A stretch of DNA of 64,000 nucleotides from an uncultured Myxococcales bacterium (GTDB taxonomy: Bacteria; Myxococcota_A; UBA9042), in contig CAISBR010000147.1 in NCBI GenBank assembly GCA_903883645.1, positions 88,482 to 152,481 of the forward strand, read 5' to 3'. A model generated the notes under the pieces. The model searched no databases and was not told where the DNA came from. It was given only the letters and a program-made list of their open reading frames with translations. Position numbers and translations under genes: made by a program. This document shows positions 16,574-26,246 of the stretch, one piece after another. The stretch's first letter is position 1. Every line of letters starts with the position of its first letter.

Positions 16574-18763
16574 CTAGGGCGTGCAGTCGGGCACCGTGTC
16601 GTGAACACAGGCGCTCGTCTTGCAACTATCCGTAGTGCAAAGATTATTGTCGTCGCACTCGCTATCTTTCAGGCAGCAGCCGACCACCGCTTGGCAGCCG
16701 CAGCCTACGCTGGGCTCGCACAGGGCGGCTTGGCAGGTGCCGCAACTCAAATTGTCGCACTCGCTATTCATGTAGCAGGCCTGCTTGCTGCACGCGACTT
16801 TGAGCGCCAGCTCGTCGATGAGCGGCCCGGCGAAGTCGTTCTTATTGCTGTCGGCCGCGTCAAATCCTAAGCAGACTTGCACGGTCTTGCCCTGCCAGCT
16901 GTCGAGCGGCACGGTGACGGCTTGCCAGAGGCCGCCCGTGGTGCCGTAGACCAGGTCGCTGCTCCACACCACCTTGAGCGCGCCTTGATCGAGGACTTGG
17001 ACCGTAAACCAATCGTACTTGGGCAAGCCGTCGACCGGCGGGTTCTTGTAGTCCTTAGCGGCGTATCCCGACCACTCCGTCTCGAGCTTAAGTTGAAATG
17101 TTAGCAGGTTATAGTTTGTGCCCTGCTTGAGCGTCAGCGGCGCAGAGCAGATCAGGCCCTTGGGGCCGGCGTCGCCCAGGTCGGGATCGCTGTAGCTGTC
17201 GCCGCTCTGCGACGAGAAGGCCAAGGCCCCACCCGTCACGCCGGCAGTAGGCACCGCGTGCCAGCCGACCTGGGCCGAATTTTGTTGCTGTGCGGTCCAT
17301 CCCTCGAGTGTGCCGGCGTCAAAGCCGCTGTAGAGGGACACCGATGCCTTGCAGCAACTGGGTTTGCTCGCGTCGGGCTTGCTCTGGCACTCGCCGTTTT
17401 GGCAGCTGTCGACCGTGCACGCCACGCCATCGTCGCAGTCGCCGTCTTGGACGCAGCAGCCGGGAATCTTGTCGAACAGGCACGCACCCACGCCGGCCGA
17501 GTCGTTGGCGTAGGGTACGCATGTCTCGGTTGTGCAAGTGTTACTGTCGTCTTTGCAGGTGGTGTTGGGGTCGCAGGCCAGCTGCGCGCACACGGTCTCG
17601 ATCACCACATCGTCGAGGTAGATTCCCTCGTAACTATTCTTAATGCCGGTGCCGGTCTGGAACTGCCACTGCAACTTGACGGTCTTGCCGGCCCAGGCCG
17701 AAATATCGAGCGCGACCCGCTTCCAACCGCCGCCGGTGGTCTTGCCGATTTGGGTCGACCAGAACAGCGGCGTCGACTTGGCGGCCTCGACCACCCCGAC
17801 GCTCAGCACATCTTTTTCGACGAGGCACTGCGAGGCGCCGTTGACCACCACGCACGACGACCCCTGCGGACAGGTGGGTTTGCAGGTACCCACCGAGAAG
17901 CTGCTGGAGTAGGGCGGCTCGGCATCGAGCCAAAGCCAGAACACCAAGTGCGCCGTCGAGCCGGCAGGTAACACATAGTCTGGTGTAAGTAGGCTAGTTT
18001 GCACGGCAGCCGGGCTCGCGCCGGGCTTGCAGCCATCGTCTTGGCTCGCGCTGGTGTCGTAGGTATAGCACTCGTTGCCAAAGTAGAGGCTGCTGGAGCC
18101 GCTGTGGGCGCGGTGTTCGGTGGGGTGCCAGATGACGCTGCCGTTGGTTGCGCCTTCGGTCGCTTTGAGGCCATCGAAGCCGCCCGCCTCGAAGCCCGTC
18201 TTGAGCAGCGTCAGCTTGCCCGAGCAGCAGTTTGGGTCGGTCTTGTTGACGCACTGGGCTGTGGCGATGTCGCAGGTGTCTTGGGTGCACTCGTCTTTAT
18301 CGTTGCAGGCAGCACTGTTGCAGCACGATGGGTACGGCTTGGGCACGGGCTTGCACACGCCCAGATCGCAGAAGGCGTCTTGGCAGGCCTGCAGGTTCAA
18401 GACGCTGGCGCAGTCGGTGCTCGTGACACACTGGGCCGTGTCGACGGGCTCCGTGTCAATTTCGGCAGCGGCGTCGACCTGATCGGCCTGCTCCACATCC
18501 AGCACCTCATCGGCAGGCGCATCGTCGCTGTCGAGCACATCGCCCGGCAGCTCGCCTTCGGTATCGACGACGGTGTCGCTGTCGGTCTGGTCGCCGTCGT
18601 TGCTATCGACGACCGCCGAGTCGGCCTTGCCGGCGTCTTTGGTGCCAGAGGTCTTGGTGTCGGACGAGCAAGCCGCCAGCGCCCACGCCAGGGCCAGCAT
18701 CGCCGCCAGCCCAGAATACCGCAGAATCTTCACACGCTGCGCCGCCATTGCATCTACCGCCAT
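16574..18763 (-). CDS. CTDC-repeat/MAM-like lipoprotein B (short paralog)
   Basis: This is a paralog of C and A. It has a signal sequence with lipobox ALAAC, an Asp/Glu/Thr linker of about 80 residues, CTDC-like cysteine units, and two MAM-like domains. Markers are SGSSSLYFGNECYTYD and FEGIYLDDVVIETVC in the first, and LLTFQLKLETEWSG in the second. It ends within a CTDC unit (CTTDSC, then CVHDTVPDCTP), at the point where C continues into two further domains, so it looks like a C-terminally shortened copy. No remnant of those domains is visible after its TAG. Start choice is uncertain: ATGs at 18826, 18763 and 18748 are in frame. The last two give a normal signal peptide, and I use 18763. It follows paralog A directly, with a 52-nt spacer from A's stop. 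Confidence 0.78.
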   Translation of the reverse strand: MAVDAMAAQRVKILRYSGLAAMLALAWALAACSSDTKTSGTKDAGKADSAVVDSNDGDQTDSDTVVDTEGELPGDVLDSDDAPADEVLDVEQADQVDAAAEIDTEPVDTAQCVTSTDCASVLNLQACQDAFCDLGVCKPVPKPYPSCCNSAACNDKDECTQDTCDIATAQCVNKTDPNCCSGKLTLLKTGFEAGGFDGLKATEGATNGSVIWHPTEHRAHSGSSSLYFGNECYTYDTSASQDDGCKPGASPAAVQTSLLTPDYVLPAGSTAHLVFWLWLDAEPPYSSSFSVGTCKPTCPQGSSCVVVNGASQCLVEKDVLSVGVVEAAKSTPLFWSTQIGKTTGGGWKRVALDISAWAGKTVKLQWQFQTGTGIKNSYEGIYLDDVVIETVCAQLACDPNTTCKDDSNTCTTETCVPYANDSAGVGACLFDKIPGCCVQDGDCDDGVACTVDSCQNGECQSKPDASKPSCCKASVSLYSGFDAGTLEGWTAQQQNSAQVGWHAVPTAGVTGGALAFSSQSGDSYSDPDLGDAGPKGLICSAPLTLKQGTNYNLLTFQLKLETEWSGYAAKDYKNPPVDGLPKYDWFTVQVLDQGALKVVWSSDLVYGTTGGLWQAVTVPLDSWQGKTVQVCLGFDAADSNKNDFAGPLIDELALKVACSKQACYMNSECDNLSCGTCQAALCEPSVGCGCQAVVGCCLKDSECDDNNLCTTDSCKTSACVHDTVPDCTP

Positions 18764-18815
18764 GTCTGCCTGCTCGGCCGGCGCGTACGCCAGCGCTTGG
18801 GGCTCTGTGCCGCCA

Positions 18816-21800
18816 TCAACCGCCACAGTTGGTCGTCAGCTTTAGGTTGTCGACAAACACGCCCTTGCCGCTGTTGCCAAAGCTATCGACGGTGTCGAAG
18901 GTGAACTGCAGCTGGACCTCTTGGCCCTTGTAGTTGGCCAGGTCGAAGCTGACGCTGTACCACGTGCTGATGTTGAAGCCCGAGGCGCTCTTGGTAAACG
19001 CCGTCAGCTTCTGTGAGCCGACGAGAACGGTCACCGTCAAGTTGTCGTATGACCCGCTGAGCTCGGTGTCCATGTAGACATCAAAGGTGAGCTTTGACGG
19101 TGTGTTCGCGGGCAACAGCACCTTTGGCGTCAGCGCCGTGCCCTTGTTGGCGCTGCCAAGGTCGAAGTTGCCGGCCGCAGTGTCGCCGTAGTACAGCACG
19201 CCGGGCGCAGTCTTGGCCAAGCCGCTGGGCTGCGCGGTGGTGATCTGCCAGCCCTTGGAGGGGCCGAAGGCGTTGTTAAAGGTCATGCCCTTGGCGTCGT
19301 TCGCGTCAAAATCGTTGACCCACACGTCGGGTAGGCAGCAGCCCGCCACGCCGGTGGGCGTGTGCACGCACTTGGTGCTGACGCACTTGTCGATGGTGCA
19401 GATGACCTCGCCGTCGTCGCAGTCTTTGTCGGCGCTGCAGCAGGTGTTTTGGTTGACGCACTTGTTGCCGACGCACGAGTCGGCCGTGCAGACGTTCTTG
19501 TCGTCGCACTGGGCCGACGAGAGGCAGCAGCCGGCGATGGCGGGATTGCTGCATTGGCCGCCCGGGCCAGAGCAGACGTCGTCGGTGCAGGCGTTGCCGT
19601 CGTTGCAGTCGCCGGGGCCCATGCAGCAGCCTTTGATGGGCGCAAACGAGCAGAGCTTGCTCGAGCCGCAGGTGTCGGTGGTGCATAGGTTGTTGTCGTT
19701 GCAGTCGCCGCTCGAGGCGCAGCAGTTGTTGGCGTATCCGCAGGTGCCGTCGCTGCATACGCCGGTCAGGCAGGCTAGGCCGACCACGGGGCAGCCCGCG
19801 GCACTGGTGCAGACCTTGGCTTTGCAGGTCGACGTGACGCTGACGTCGTCGAGGTAGATGCCCGGCCCGGTGGTGGAGCCGCTCGAGGTAGATGGCTTGT
19901 ATTCAAAGCGCAATTCAAAGCTTTTGCCGCCAAGGGGCGTCAGGTCGTAGGTGAACTGCTTCCAAGTGTTGACCAGGGTGTAGCCCGAGACGGTGGCGAA
20001 ATTGACGTCGCTGCCATCGACGGTGGCGTAGGCCCGCAACGTGTAGCTGCTGAAAGCGGTGGTGGGGGCATAAGCCCAGAACGATAAACTAGTTTCTTTG
20101 CCGGGCAAGATGGTGATGGTGGGCGACACCGCCGTCACTTTCCAGGTGGGCGAGTTGGGGGTAGCAAGCGCGGCGCCGGTCAGCGTGCCCATGTGCAGCG
20201 CCCCGGGGGCGGAGTGGGCCAAGGCGGTGTCTTGGTAGAGCCAGCTGAGTTCGGCCTTGTCGCTAACCGTACTAAAGCCCTCGTCGCTGCCCGAAAAGAC
20301 GGCGTTGACCACCTGCGGCGCGCAGCAGCCCGGTACGGCGAGCGCGTTGTGCAGGCACTTGCCCTTGTCGCACGCGTCGCTGGTGCAGGGGTTAAAGTCG
20401 TCGCATTCGCTGTCGAACGAGCAGCAGAGGTTGACGTCGGCGCAGGTGCCGCTGGCGCAAATCCCCTTCTTGCACGGGTCGTTGATGGCGCACTCCGCGT
20501 CGGACTTGCAGCAGGTGTTTTGGTGCGAGCAGTTGCCGCCGGCGATGGGGCACTGGTCGAGCGTGCAGTCGTTCTTGTCGTCGCACTGGCTGTCGCTGAG
20601 GCAGCAGTTGGGCAGGTCGCTGTGGCTGCAGACGCCGCCGGGGCCGCTGCACAGGTCGAGCGTGCAGGGCTTGCTGTCGTCGCACTGGTTGTTGCTGCTG
20701 CAGCAGGCGGCCTTGGTGGCGTGGCTGCAGACCGGCAGGCCGGTGTCGCCGTCTTGGCAAGCGTCGGTCGAGCAGGCGTTGCCGTCGTCGCATTCGGCTA
20801 GGCTGGCGCAGCAGCCGGTGCCAATCGCCACATCGTCTAAGTAGGCGCCCTCAAAGGCATTGGCCGTGCCGTCCTTGGTCTCAAAAGCGAACTGGAACTG
20901 CACGGTCTGGCCGATAAAGTCCTTGAGTTCAATCGAGATTCGCTGCCATGCGCCGCCAGTGGTCCCGCCGATGGCGTCGCTCGTCCAGACCTTGGTCGGA
21001 GTATCGCCGTTCAGCACGCGCACGGTCAGCAGATCGTCGCCGGCAAGCTGCTCGGTCGACAGCCACAGCCAGAAGTTGAGCTTGGGTAATAAGCCTGGTT
21101 TATTGGGCACTTGCACGCCCGGAAGGGTCGCGGTGCCGCCCACCTGCTTGTTGTTGTTGTAGGTGCTCTTGGCCGGGTCGCCGAAGTACAGCGACGTGCC
21201 GCCCGACATCGAGCGCACCTTGCTGAAATTCCAGGTAAGACCCGTCTTGAAGATGTCGACAATATCGACGCCCTCGCCCGGACCGTCGAGCCGACGAATC
21301 CACAAGTTCGAGGTGACGGCCGCCACCTTGGGGCCCATTTGGCAGGCGAGGCAAGGCTTTTTGGTCGAGACGTCGCCGATGCCCAAGCATTCGACCTGAC
21401 CGCCGCCCAAGTCGTACAGGCACGCGTTGGTTCGCACCGTGTATTTGCAGTTGCCGGCATCGCAAGTGGCGCCAAAAGCACATGAATTGATGCAGTCTGT
21501 GTTGCTCACACAGGTAGAAAGCGACACGCCGGGCACGATCGGAGTCACCACGTCGGGCGAGCTGTCTGGGGTCGCGTCGGGCTTGGTGTCGGGCGCCGTG
21601 TCTTCGATTGCGTCGCTGCCGTCGTCAAGGGTGTCTGTGTCGGCCAAATCAGTATCACTATCAACAACATCAGTAACGTCGAGGCTCGCGTCGCCAAGCT
21701 GATCGCCGGCATCGGCATCGGCAGTCGGCGTGTCTCCCGGAGCCGTGTCTGGCTTGATCGCGTCGCCCGTGCCCGTGGCATCCGCGCCGGTATCGGCCAC

Positions 21801-21968
21801 CGCGGCGTCACTTTGACTGTCGGCCGCAGTCGTCGCCTTGGTGGTGTCGCCGCAGCCCACTGCCAGAAGCGCCAGTGCCATAAGGGCGCCGCCAACCACT
21901 TGACGGGCTGACAAAAAGCGACGAGAGGTGGCTGCCTGCGCCGTGCTCGTCTGGCCTACTTGGGTCAT
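18816..21968 (-). CDS. Large CTDC-repeat/MAM-like lipoprotein A
   Basis: The 1,050-residue lipoprotein (lipobox LLAVGC) has the longest linker of the three paralogs, about 105 residues of mostly Asp, Thr, Ala and Ser. It has three MAM-like beta domains (around residues 155-350, 530-690 and 885-1,050) separated by long CTDC-like arrays. The first array holds about five units in a row (for example CDDSKPCTLDLC, CDDKNDCTLDQC, CDDFNPCTSDAC) and the second about four. The last domain ends the protein with VDNLKLTTNC. The start at 21968 follows AAGGGAG at ideal spacing, better than the ATG six codons upstream. It is the first gene of the block and has its own promoter. Surface display and adhesion or matrix binding are inferred from architecture; no enzymatic motif is seen. 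Confidence 0.8.
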   Translation of the reverse strand: MTQVGQTSTAQAATSRRFLSARQVVGGALMALALLAVGCGDTTKATTAADSQSDAAVADTGADATGTGDAIKPDTAPGDTPTADADAGDQLGDASLDVTDVVDSDTDLADTDTLDDGSDAIEDTAPDTKPDATPDSSPDVVTPIVPGVSLSTCVSNTDCINSCAFGATCDAGNCKYTVRTNACLYDLGGGQVECLGIGDVSTKKPCLACQMGPKVAAVTSNLWIRRLDGPGEGVDIVDIFKTGLTWNFSKVRSMSGGTSLYFGDPAKSTYNNNKQVGGTATLPGVQVPNKPGLLPKLNFWLWLSTEQLAGDDLLTVRVLNGDTPTKVWTSDAIGGTTGGAWQRISIELKDFIGQTVQFQFAFETKDGTANAFEGAYLDDVAIGTGCCASLAECDDGNACSTDACQDGDTGLPVCSHATKAACCSSNNQCDDSKPCTLDLCSGPGGVCSHSDLPNCCLSDSQCDDKNDCTLDQCPIAGGNCSHQNTCCKSDAECAINDPCKKGICASGTCADVNLCCSFDSECDDFNPCTSDACDKGKCLHNALAVPGCCAPQVVNAVFSGSDEGFSTVSDKAELSWLYQDTALAHSAPGALHMGTLTGAALATPNSPTWKVTAVSPTITILPGKETSLSFWAYAPTTAFSSYTLRAYATVDGSDVNFATVSGYTLVNTWKQFTYDLTPLGGKSFELRFEYKPSTSSGSTTGPGIYLDDVSVTSTCKAKVCTSAAGCPVVGLACLTGVCSDGTCGYANNCCASSGDCNDNNLCTTDTCGSSKLCSFAPIKGCCMGPGDCNDGNACTDDVCSGPGGQCSNPAIAGCCLSSAQCDDKNVCTADSCVGNKCVNQNTCCSADKDCDDGEVICTIDKCVSTKCVHTPTGVAGCCLPDVWVNDFDANDAKGMTFNNAFGPSKGWQITTAQPSGLAKTAPGVLYYGDTAAGNFDLGSANKGTALTPKVLLPANTPSKLTFDVYMDTELSGSYDNLTVTVLVGSQKLTAFTKSASGFNISTWYSVSFDLANYKGQEVQLQFTFDTVDSFGNSGKGVFVDNLKLTTNCGG

Positions 21969-22039
21969 TGCGCGCTCCCTTGGCAATCAGTGCGACACGG
22001 CCTGCGGCGAACCGGCACAGGCCCTTGTCCAAACCGTGC

Positions 22040-22068
22040 AAAATACCACTGTCTGGCAGCGGGCACAA
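22040..22068 (-). promoter_or_regulatory. Promoter for the A-B lipoprotein operon
   Basis: On the minus strand: TTGTGC (22063-22068), 17-nt spacer, TATTTT (22040-22045). The expected start near 22033 leaves a leader of about 65 nt before the ATG at 21968. Confidence 0.45.
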
Positions 22069-22166
22069 ATCGCCGGTGCCGCCGAGCCGCCTTGCCCAGC
22101 GCCCCCACACGGGCAGCGGCAGCGGATCGCGCGCGCCCACAGGTGCTCGACAGCAGATTCGTAAGG

Positions 22167-23948
22167 TTAAAACCGCCAGCGAGCGACGGCATCGGCGCGC
22201 CAAGCCGGCTCAGCCGCGACACCAGCGGTATTGGCCAGAGCGGCGCCAGGCATCAGCAGCGTGCCGCGACCAAAGAGCTCAAGGCCGTGATCGAGGTGCA
22301 GATGCGCCGAAAGCTCGGGCTCTAGGCCGATCCAGGCGTGCTTGCCGGGCGTCGCGTCGGGTGACAGGGCCACCGCACCCAGCACGGCCGCTTCGAGCGC
22401 GAGGTCGCCGGTGCCGCGGCCCCAAGGGTGCCAAGCGAGGGCCGGCCGCAGGTAGCCCGCATTGGCAACGGCGCCGATTACGTCGCGAAACAACAGACCG
22501 TCGATGCGAAAGGCGCGGTTGAAGCGAAAGCCGTGCATGGCGGTGCGGTCGGCGCCGTCGGGGGTGCCACCTAGCTTGAAATTGTTGGTATCGTTGACGC
22601 CGAAGCCACCGTTCGACTCGCCGCTGGCCGCGCCCAAGTCGAGCTTGAGGTCGAGCTCGCCCGGCTGCCATGTGGCTCGCCCGGCTGCGCCACCCGAGAC
22701 GATGGTCTTGGCATCGGGGTCGGCGGTGATGTCGCTGCGGCCGATGGTGCCGTAGATCGCGTCGCCTTCGGCCTGCAGTACGAGCGGGGCCGAGCGCCAG
22801 GTGCCACGCCAGGTGGTATATGCCTGAAATGTATAGGTTCGCAGGGTGCGCTGGGTCAGCAAGATGCACTCGTTGCCGCACGCCGGATTCGCCAAGCCCT
22901 TGGCTGGCGCGGGGGTGGTCGTGCCTGGATTTTGCAGACTTTCGACCGAAAACGCCTGATCCTGGCTGAGCCACAGCAGCGCCAGCGCCCACTCGAGACC
23001 CGGCTCGCCGTGCAACTTGCCGCCGGCCACGCCCAGGTCGTAGCGGATGACGTCGGCGCTGTCTTGAAAGGGCAAGCCCGACTGGCCGCTGCTCATCAGC
23101 CATGCGCCGTTGCTGCTGCCGCCGGCGTACGAATTGTAGAGTGTTGCGGCGTTGGCGCCTTGACCCGAGGGCCAGGTGAACAGGTTCGAACGGGCGATCG
23201 AGAAGCGAAAGCCCAGCAGTTCCATGCCCAATTTCACGCTGTCGATGCTGGTTTGCCAGTCGCCCAGCAGGTCGTCGCCGCTGTTGCGCACCACGCCCAT
23301 GCCAAAGTGGTCGGGCATGCGGCCCACGTCGAGGTCGACAAGGCCAAAGACCTTGCTGTGCAGCCACATGCGACGCATAGCCAAGCCCGACTGGAGCGAA
23401 CCGGTCGACCAATCGGCCTGGCCGTAGCGGTCGGCAAACGAGGCGAGCGTGGCGCGACCGCCGGCCATACCCCACGCATCGAGCTGGGTATTGAGCTGCG
23501 ACCAGTCGCCCACATGCAAGCTGGGCTCTAAACGCAGCCGCAAATCAGTACCTTGCACGCGGTCGGCCAAGGTCGCCGCGTTGGGGTCGGCATTGCCATG
23601 GCGCACATCGAGGTGGGTGGGCAACTCGGCGTTGTCGGCGTTGTTGCGGACGCCACCGAGCACTTCGCCGCGGGCGCGCACCTGACCGCGCCACTCAAGA
23701 TGCACGAGGGGCTGCGTTTGCAGCGGGCGCGAGGCCTCAAGAGCGGGCGGCGGCGGATCAGCACGGGCCGGCAACGCAGCCAACAACCCAAGCAAAATCA
23801 AGGCAATCGCCGGAATTCGCGGCACGATCGCACACGGAGCTAGGGGTGGGTAGGGGTGGAGCAAGGCATATCCCGGGGCCGGTCGGGCCGACTCGGCGAG
23901 CGCGCAAGTGTACGGACAGACTTGCAGATGGGCAACCCGCCGCGGCAT
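22167..23948 (-). CDS. Outer-membrane protein, probable TIGR04551 family
   Basis: The protein is up to 593 residues. After a hydrophobic leader (VPRIPAIALILLGLLAALPARA) it carries blocks typical of the TIGR04551 group of Myxococcota: TDLRLRLEPSLHVGDWSQLNTQLDAWG, then LVDLDVGRMPDHFGMGVVRN with DDLLGDW. The rest is strand-rich, with aromatic ends to the segments and a C-terminal WRADAVARWRF typical of outer-membrane barrels. No function has been assigned to the family. Start choice is uncertain. The ATG at 23948 is only 3 nt after the stop of the GT39 gene and could be used by coupling, but a GTG at 23825 would begin a normal-length signal peptide. The tight spacing indicates an operon with the glycosyltransferase and the sigma-54 activator upstream. 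Confidence 0.68.
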   Translation of the reverse strand: MPRRVAHLQVCPYTCALAESARPAPGYALLHPYPPLAPCAIVPRIPAIALILLGLLAALPARADPPPPALEASRPLQTQPLVHLEWRGQVRARGEVLGGVRNNADNAELPTHLDVRHGNADPNAATLADRVQGTDLRLRLEPSLHVGDWSQLNTQLDAWGMAGGRATLASFADRYGQADWSTGSLQSGLAMRRMWLHSKVFGLVDLDVGRMPDHFGMGVVRNSGDDLLGDWQTSIDSVKLGMELLGFRFSIARSNLFTWPSGQGANAATLYNSYAGGSSNGAWLMSSGQSGLPFQDSADVIRYDLGVAGGKLHGEPGLEWALALLWLSQDQAFSVESLQNPGTTTPAPAKGLANPACGNECILLTQRTLRTYTFQAYTTWRGTWRSAPLVLQAEGDAIYGTIGRSDITADPDAKTIVSGGAAGRATWQPGELDLKLDLGAASGESNGGFGVNDTNNFKLGGTPDGADRTAMHGFRFNRAFRIDGLLFRDVIGAVANAGYLRPALAWHPWGRGTGDLALEAAVLGAVALSPDATPGKHAWIGLEPELSAHLHLDHGLELFGRGTLLMPGAALANTAGVAAEPAWRADAVARWRF

Positions 23949-23951
23949 CGG

Positions 23952-26240
23952 TTAGCGCTGGGCCGGAGTAGCGGCGATCGGCAGCGGCAAGCCAATGCGC
24001 GGCGCAATCAGGGGCTGCGGGGCCACGACCGGGGCGAGGCGCGGCTCAGGGCGTTGGTACACCGACAGAATCGGCACGCCGGCCAGGGCGGACTGAAAGG
24101 CCGGCTCGCGGTGGCGGTAGTCGCGCATCAGGTCGAGCTCGAAGTCGTCGTGGTCTTTTTGATGGTGGAAGAAACCCATGGCCGTGCCCTCGGGCCCAAC
24201 ACCGTAGCGCAGATCGCGACGGAACCAGCCCTCGCGCTGGTACATCTGATAGGCACCCCAAGCCGACTTGTGGAACCAAATCGAGGCGTTGGCAGGCGCA
24301 TGGGCGTTGACGTACTCGAGGCCATCGCGGGTGGAGCCGCCCCAGAACTGCCGCTGCATACCCGCCTGGGTCGCACCGGGGATGCCGCCGATGAGCTCGT
24401 TGAAGTACGCAGAACCATGCCGATATGTGTCGGCAGTAGCCTGAGCCGCGGGGGCAAGCAAAGCTACGGCCAGCAGCCAAGCCAGCAACGTGGCGGCCAA
24501 TTGGGGCTCGCCATCGGCATCGGCCAAGCGACGGCATAGCCGGCTCCACACCGCCTGAGCGCCGCGCGCGCCGATCAAAAGCATGAAAGGAAACGCGGGC
24601 ATCCAGTGCTTAGTGCCACCAAAAATCGGCGTGCCGGGCATTGAGATCAGCGCCATGGGCCAGACCGTCGAAAGCAGCAAAAGCCGGTCCCACGAGCGCT
24701 GCTCGGGCGTGCGACCGTCGACCGCGCCCTGCTCCGCGTATAGCCAGCCTTGGCGACGCTCGTGATCGGCTGCGGCCTCGCGTCGGCGCCACCACTGCGG
24801 GCCATAAACAGCTACAAGTCCTACAAAGAATGCTGCGAGCAGGCTGATCGGCCAGGTCAGCGCGGTCATGCTCCACGCGTAAATCGTCGGAAAGGGCGGG
24901 TATTGCAGCACCTGGCCAAACCAGTACTGCATGTAGTGCTCGTGGTGCAGGTGGAATTCGATCCAGCGCAGCACGTTGTCGAGCGAGTCGACCCAGAGCA
25001 GCGGCCATCCGGCCACCAAGATCGCCGGACCGATCAGCAGCATGGCTAGAAATACCCCGGGAATAGGCGGAATTTCGAAGCGAACCCGCGGCGAGGCGAC
25101 CACTAACAGTGCCAGCGCCACACCCAGCACCGGATGCAGCCACGCCCCCAGCGCCCCGAGCAGCACGGCCAGTACCAGCCAGAGGGCCCGTTGCCGGCGA
25201 TTTGCCTCGATATGCACTTGCACGCGGCCCTCGCGCAGCGACGTCCAGCCCCAGTGGGCGAGCAGCGGCACCGGCAAGAAGAGCGCGTTGTGCTTGGCCA
25301 ACAGGGCAAAACCCCATGCAATCGCAGTGATATAGATCCACGGCCGCGAGGCCAGCGCGCGGTGCCACGCCACGGTGGTCAGCAGCAAAAGCGCGGCGAT
25401 CGTCGTGTCGAACGTGCACAGGTGCGCATTCCAAAACGCTTGCGGAATGCATAGATAGCCCAAGGCGGCCAGCAGCGCGAAGGGGCGGCGCAGCGTGCCC
25501 GGGCCCGCAGCGGTCACGCGACCGGCAAAGAAGCCGCGGCCGGCGAGGTAGATGAGGGCGACCAACAGCGCGGCGAACAGGGCGCCGGGCATACGCATTG
25601 CCGCGGATTCGCTAAGGATATAGCTCCAGCTGCGCTCAACGGCCTCGCAGCCGGTGCGGTAGATTGCGGACCCGTGCGGCGCCGGGCCAGGTGCGGCACA
25701 GGTGGTCTGCAGCTTGGCCAAGTCTACGTCGATCGGCAACTTGACGATCGCCAAATCGGGTCGGCGCTCGATGACCTCGCCCTGCAGCAGTCGCCGTGGG
25801 CCAACCTGGCTACCTTCGCCTACAATCTGAGGACTTAGCACCGTAACCAGCGACCCAACGGCAAAGCCATGCGCCGGACCGAGCCCCGTGACTTCGAGGC
25901 GGCGCTCTTTGCCATGCAAGGCAATGCTCTGTACCGGCCGTAACTTGCGACCAAAGGCACGCCACGACCAGCCAAACAGGATCTTGTCGAGCGGCGGGTG
26001 CTCGCTGTTGTTGCGCCAAGTATCCAAAATCTCTTTGTATTGTAGGGCTTTGGCGCGTTCCTCGCCGCCCTTTTCGACCCGTACAAACCAGTCTTGGTAC
26101 GTCTCGGCGTGGCCGAAATAGAACGCTTCGTCGCGCACAAAGCCCATGTCGTCGGTGGCGACCGTGACGGCGAGCGCGGCGGCGAAGAGCAGCACGGCTA
26201 CAAAGAAGTCGCTAGAGCGCGAGGCAAACGGGCGGGCCAT
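23952..26240 (-). CDS. GT39-family membrane glycosyltransferase
   Basis: The 762-residue polytopic protein is of the PMT/ArnT superfamily. The N-terminal helix is followed by an Asp-Glu pair in a luminal loop (MGFVRDEAFYFGH, D37/E38), the usual catalytic site. EHPPLDKILFG (about 80-90) matches the family's HPP-K motif. About ten further hydrophobic helices follow, then a soluble C-terminal periplasmic domain from about residue 590 (GSAYFNELIGG onward). Such enzymes transfer a sugar from polyprenyl phosphate to proteins (Ser/Thr) or to lipids at the outer face of the inner membrane. An unusual loop of about 100 residues (about 92-205, with CAAPGP and TGCEA) sits between helices 1 and 2. It is 6 nt downstream of the sigma-54 activator gene and 3 nt upstream of the outer-membrane gene. 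The acceptor is not predictable; the Thr-rich linkers of the neighbouring lipoproteins are candidates. Confidence 0.85.
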   Translation of the reverse strand: MARPFASRSSDFFVAVLLFAAALAVTVATDDMGFVRDEAFYFGHAETYQDWFVRVEKGGEERAKALQYKEILDTWRNNSEHPPLDKILFGWSWRAFGRKLRPVQSIALHGKERRLEVTGLGPAHGFAVGSLVTVLSPQIVGEGSQVGPRRLLQGEVIERRPDLAIVKLPIDVDLAKLQTTCAAPGPAPHGSAIYRTGCEAVERSWSYILSESAAMRMPGALFAALLVALIYLAGRGFFAGRVTAAGPGTLRRPFALLAALGYLCIPQAFWNAHLCTFDTTIAALLLLTTVAWHRALASRPWIYITAIAWGFALLAKHNALFLPVPLLAHWGWTSLREGRVQVHIEANRRQRALWLVLAVLLGALGAWLHPVLGVALALLVVASPRVRFEIPPIPGVFLAMLLIGPAILVAGWPLLWVDSLDNVLRWIEFHLHHEHYMQYWFGQVLQYPPFPTIYAWSMTALTWPISLLAAFFVGLVAVYGPQWWRRREAAADHERRQGWLYAEQGAVDGRTPEQRSWDRLLLLSTVWPMALISMPGTPIFGGTKHWMPAFPFMLLIGARGAQAVWSRLCRRLADADGEPQLAATLLAWLLAVALLAPAAQATADTYRHGSAYFNELIGGIPGATQAGMQRQFWGGSTRDGLEYVNAHAPANASIWFHKSAWGAYQMYQREGWFRRDLRYGVGPEGTAMGFFHHQKDHDDFELDLMRDYRHREPAFQSALAGVPILSVYQRPEPRLAPVVAPQPLIAPRIGLPLPIAATPAQR

Positions 26241-26246
26241 CGGCGG

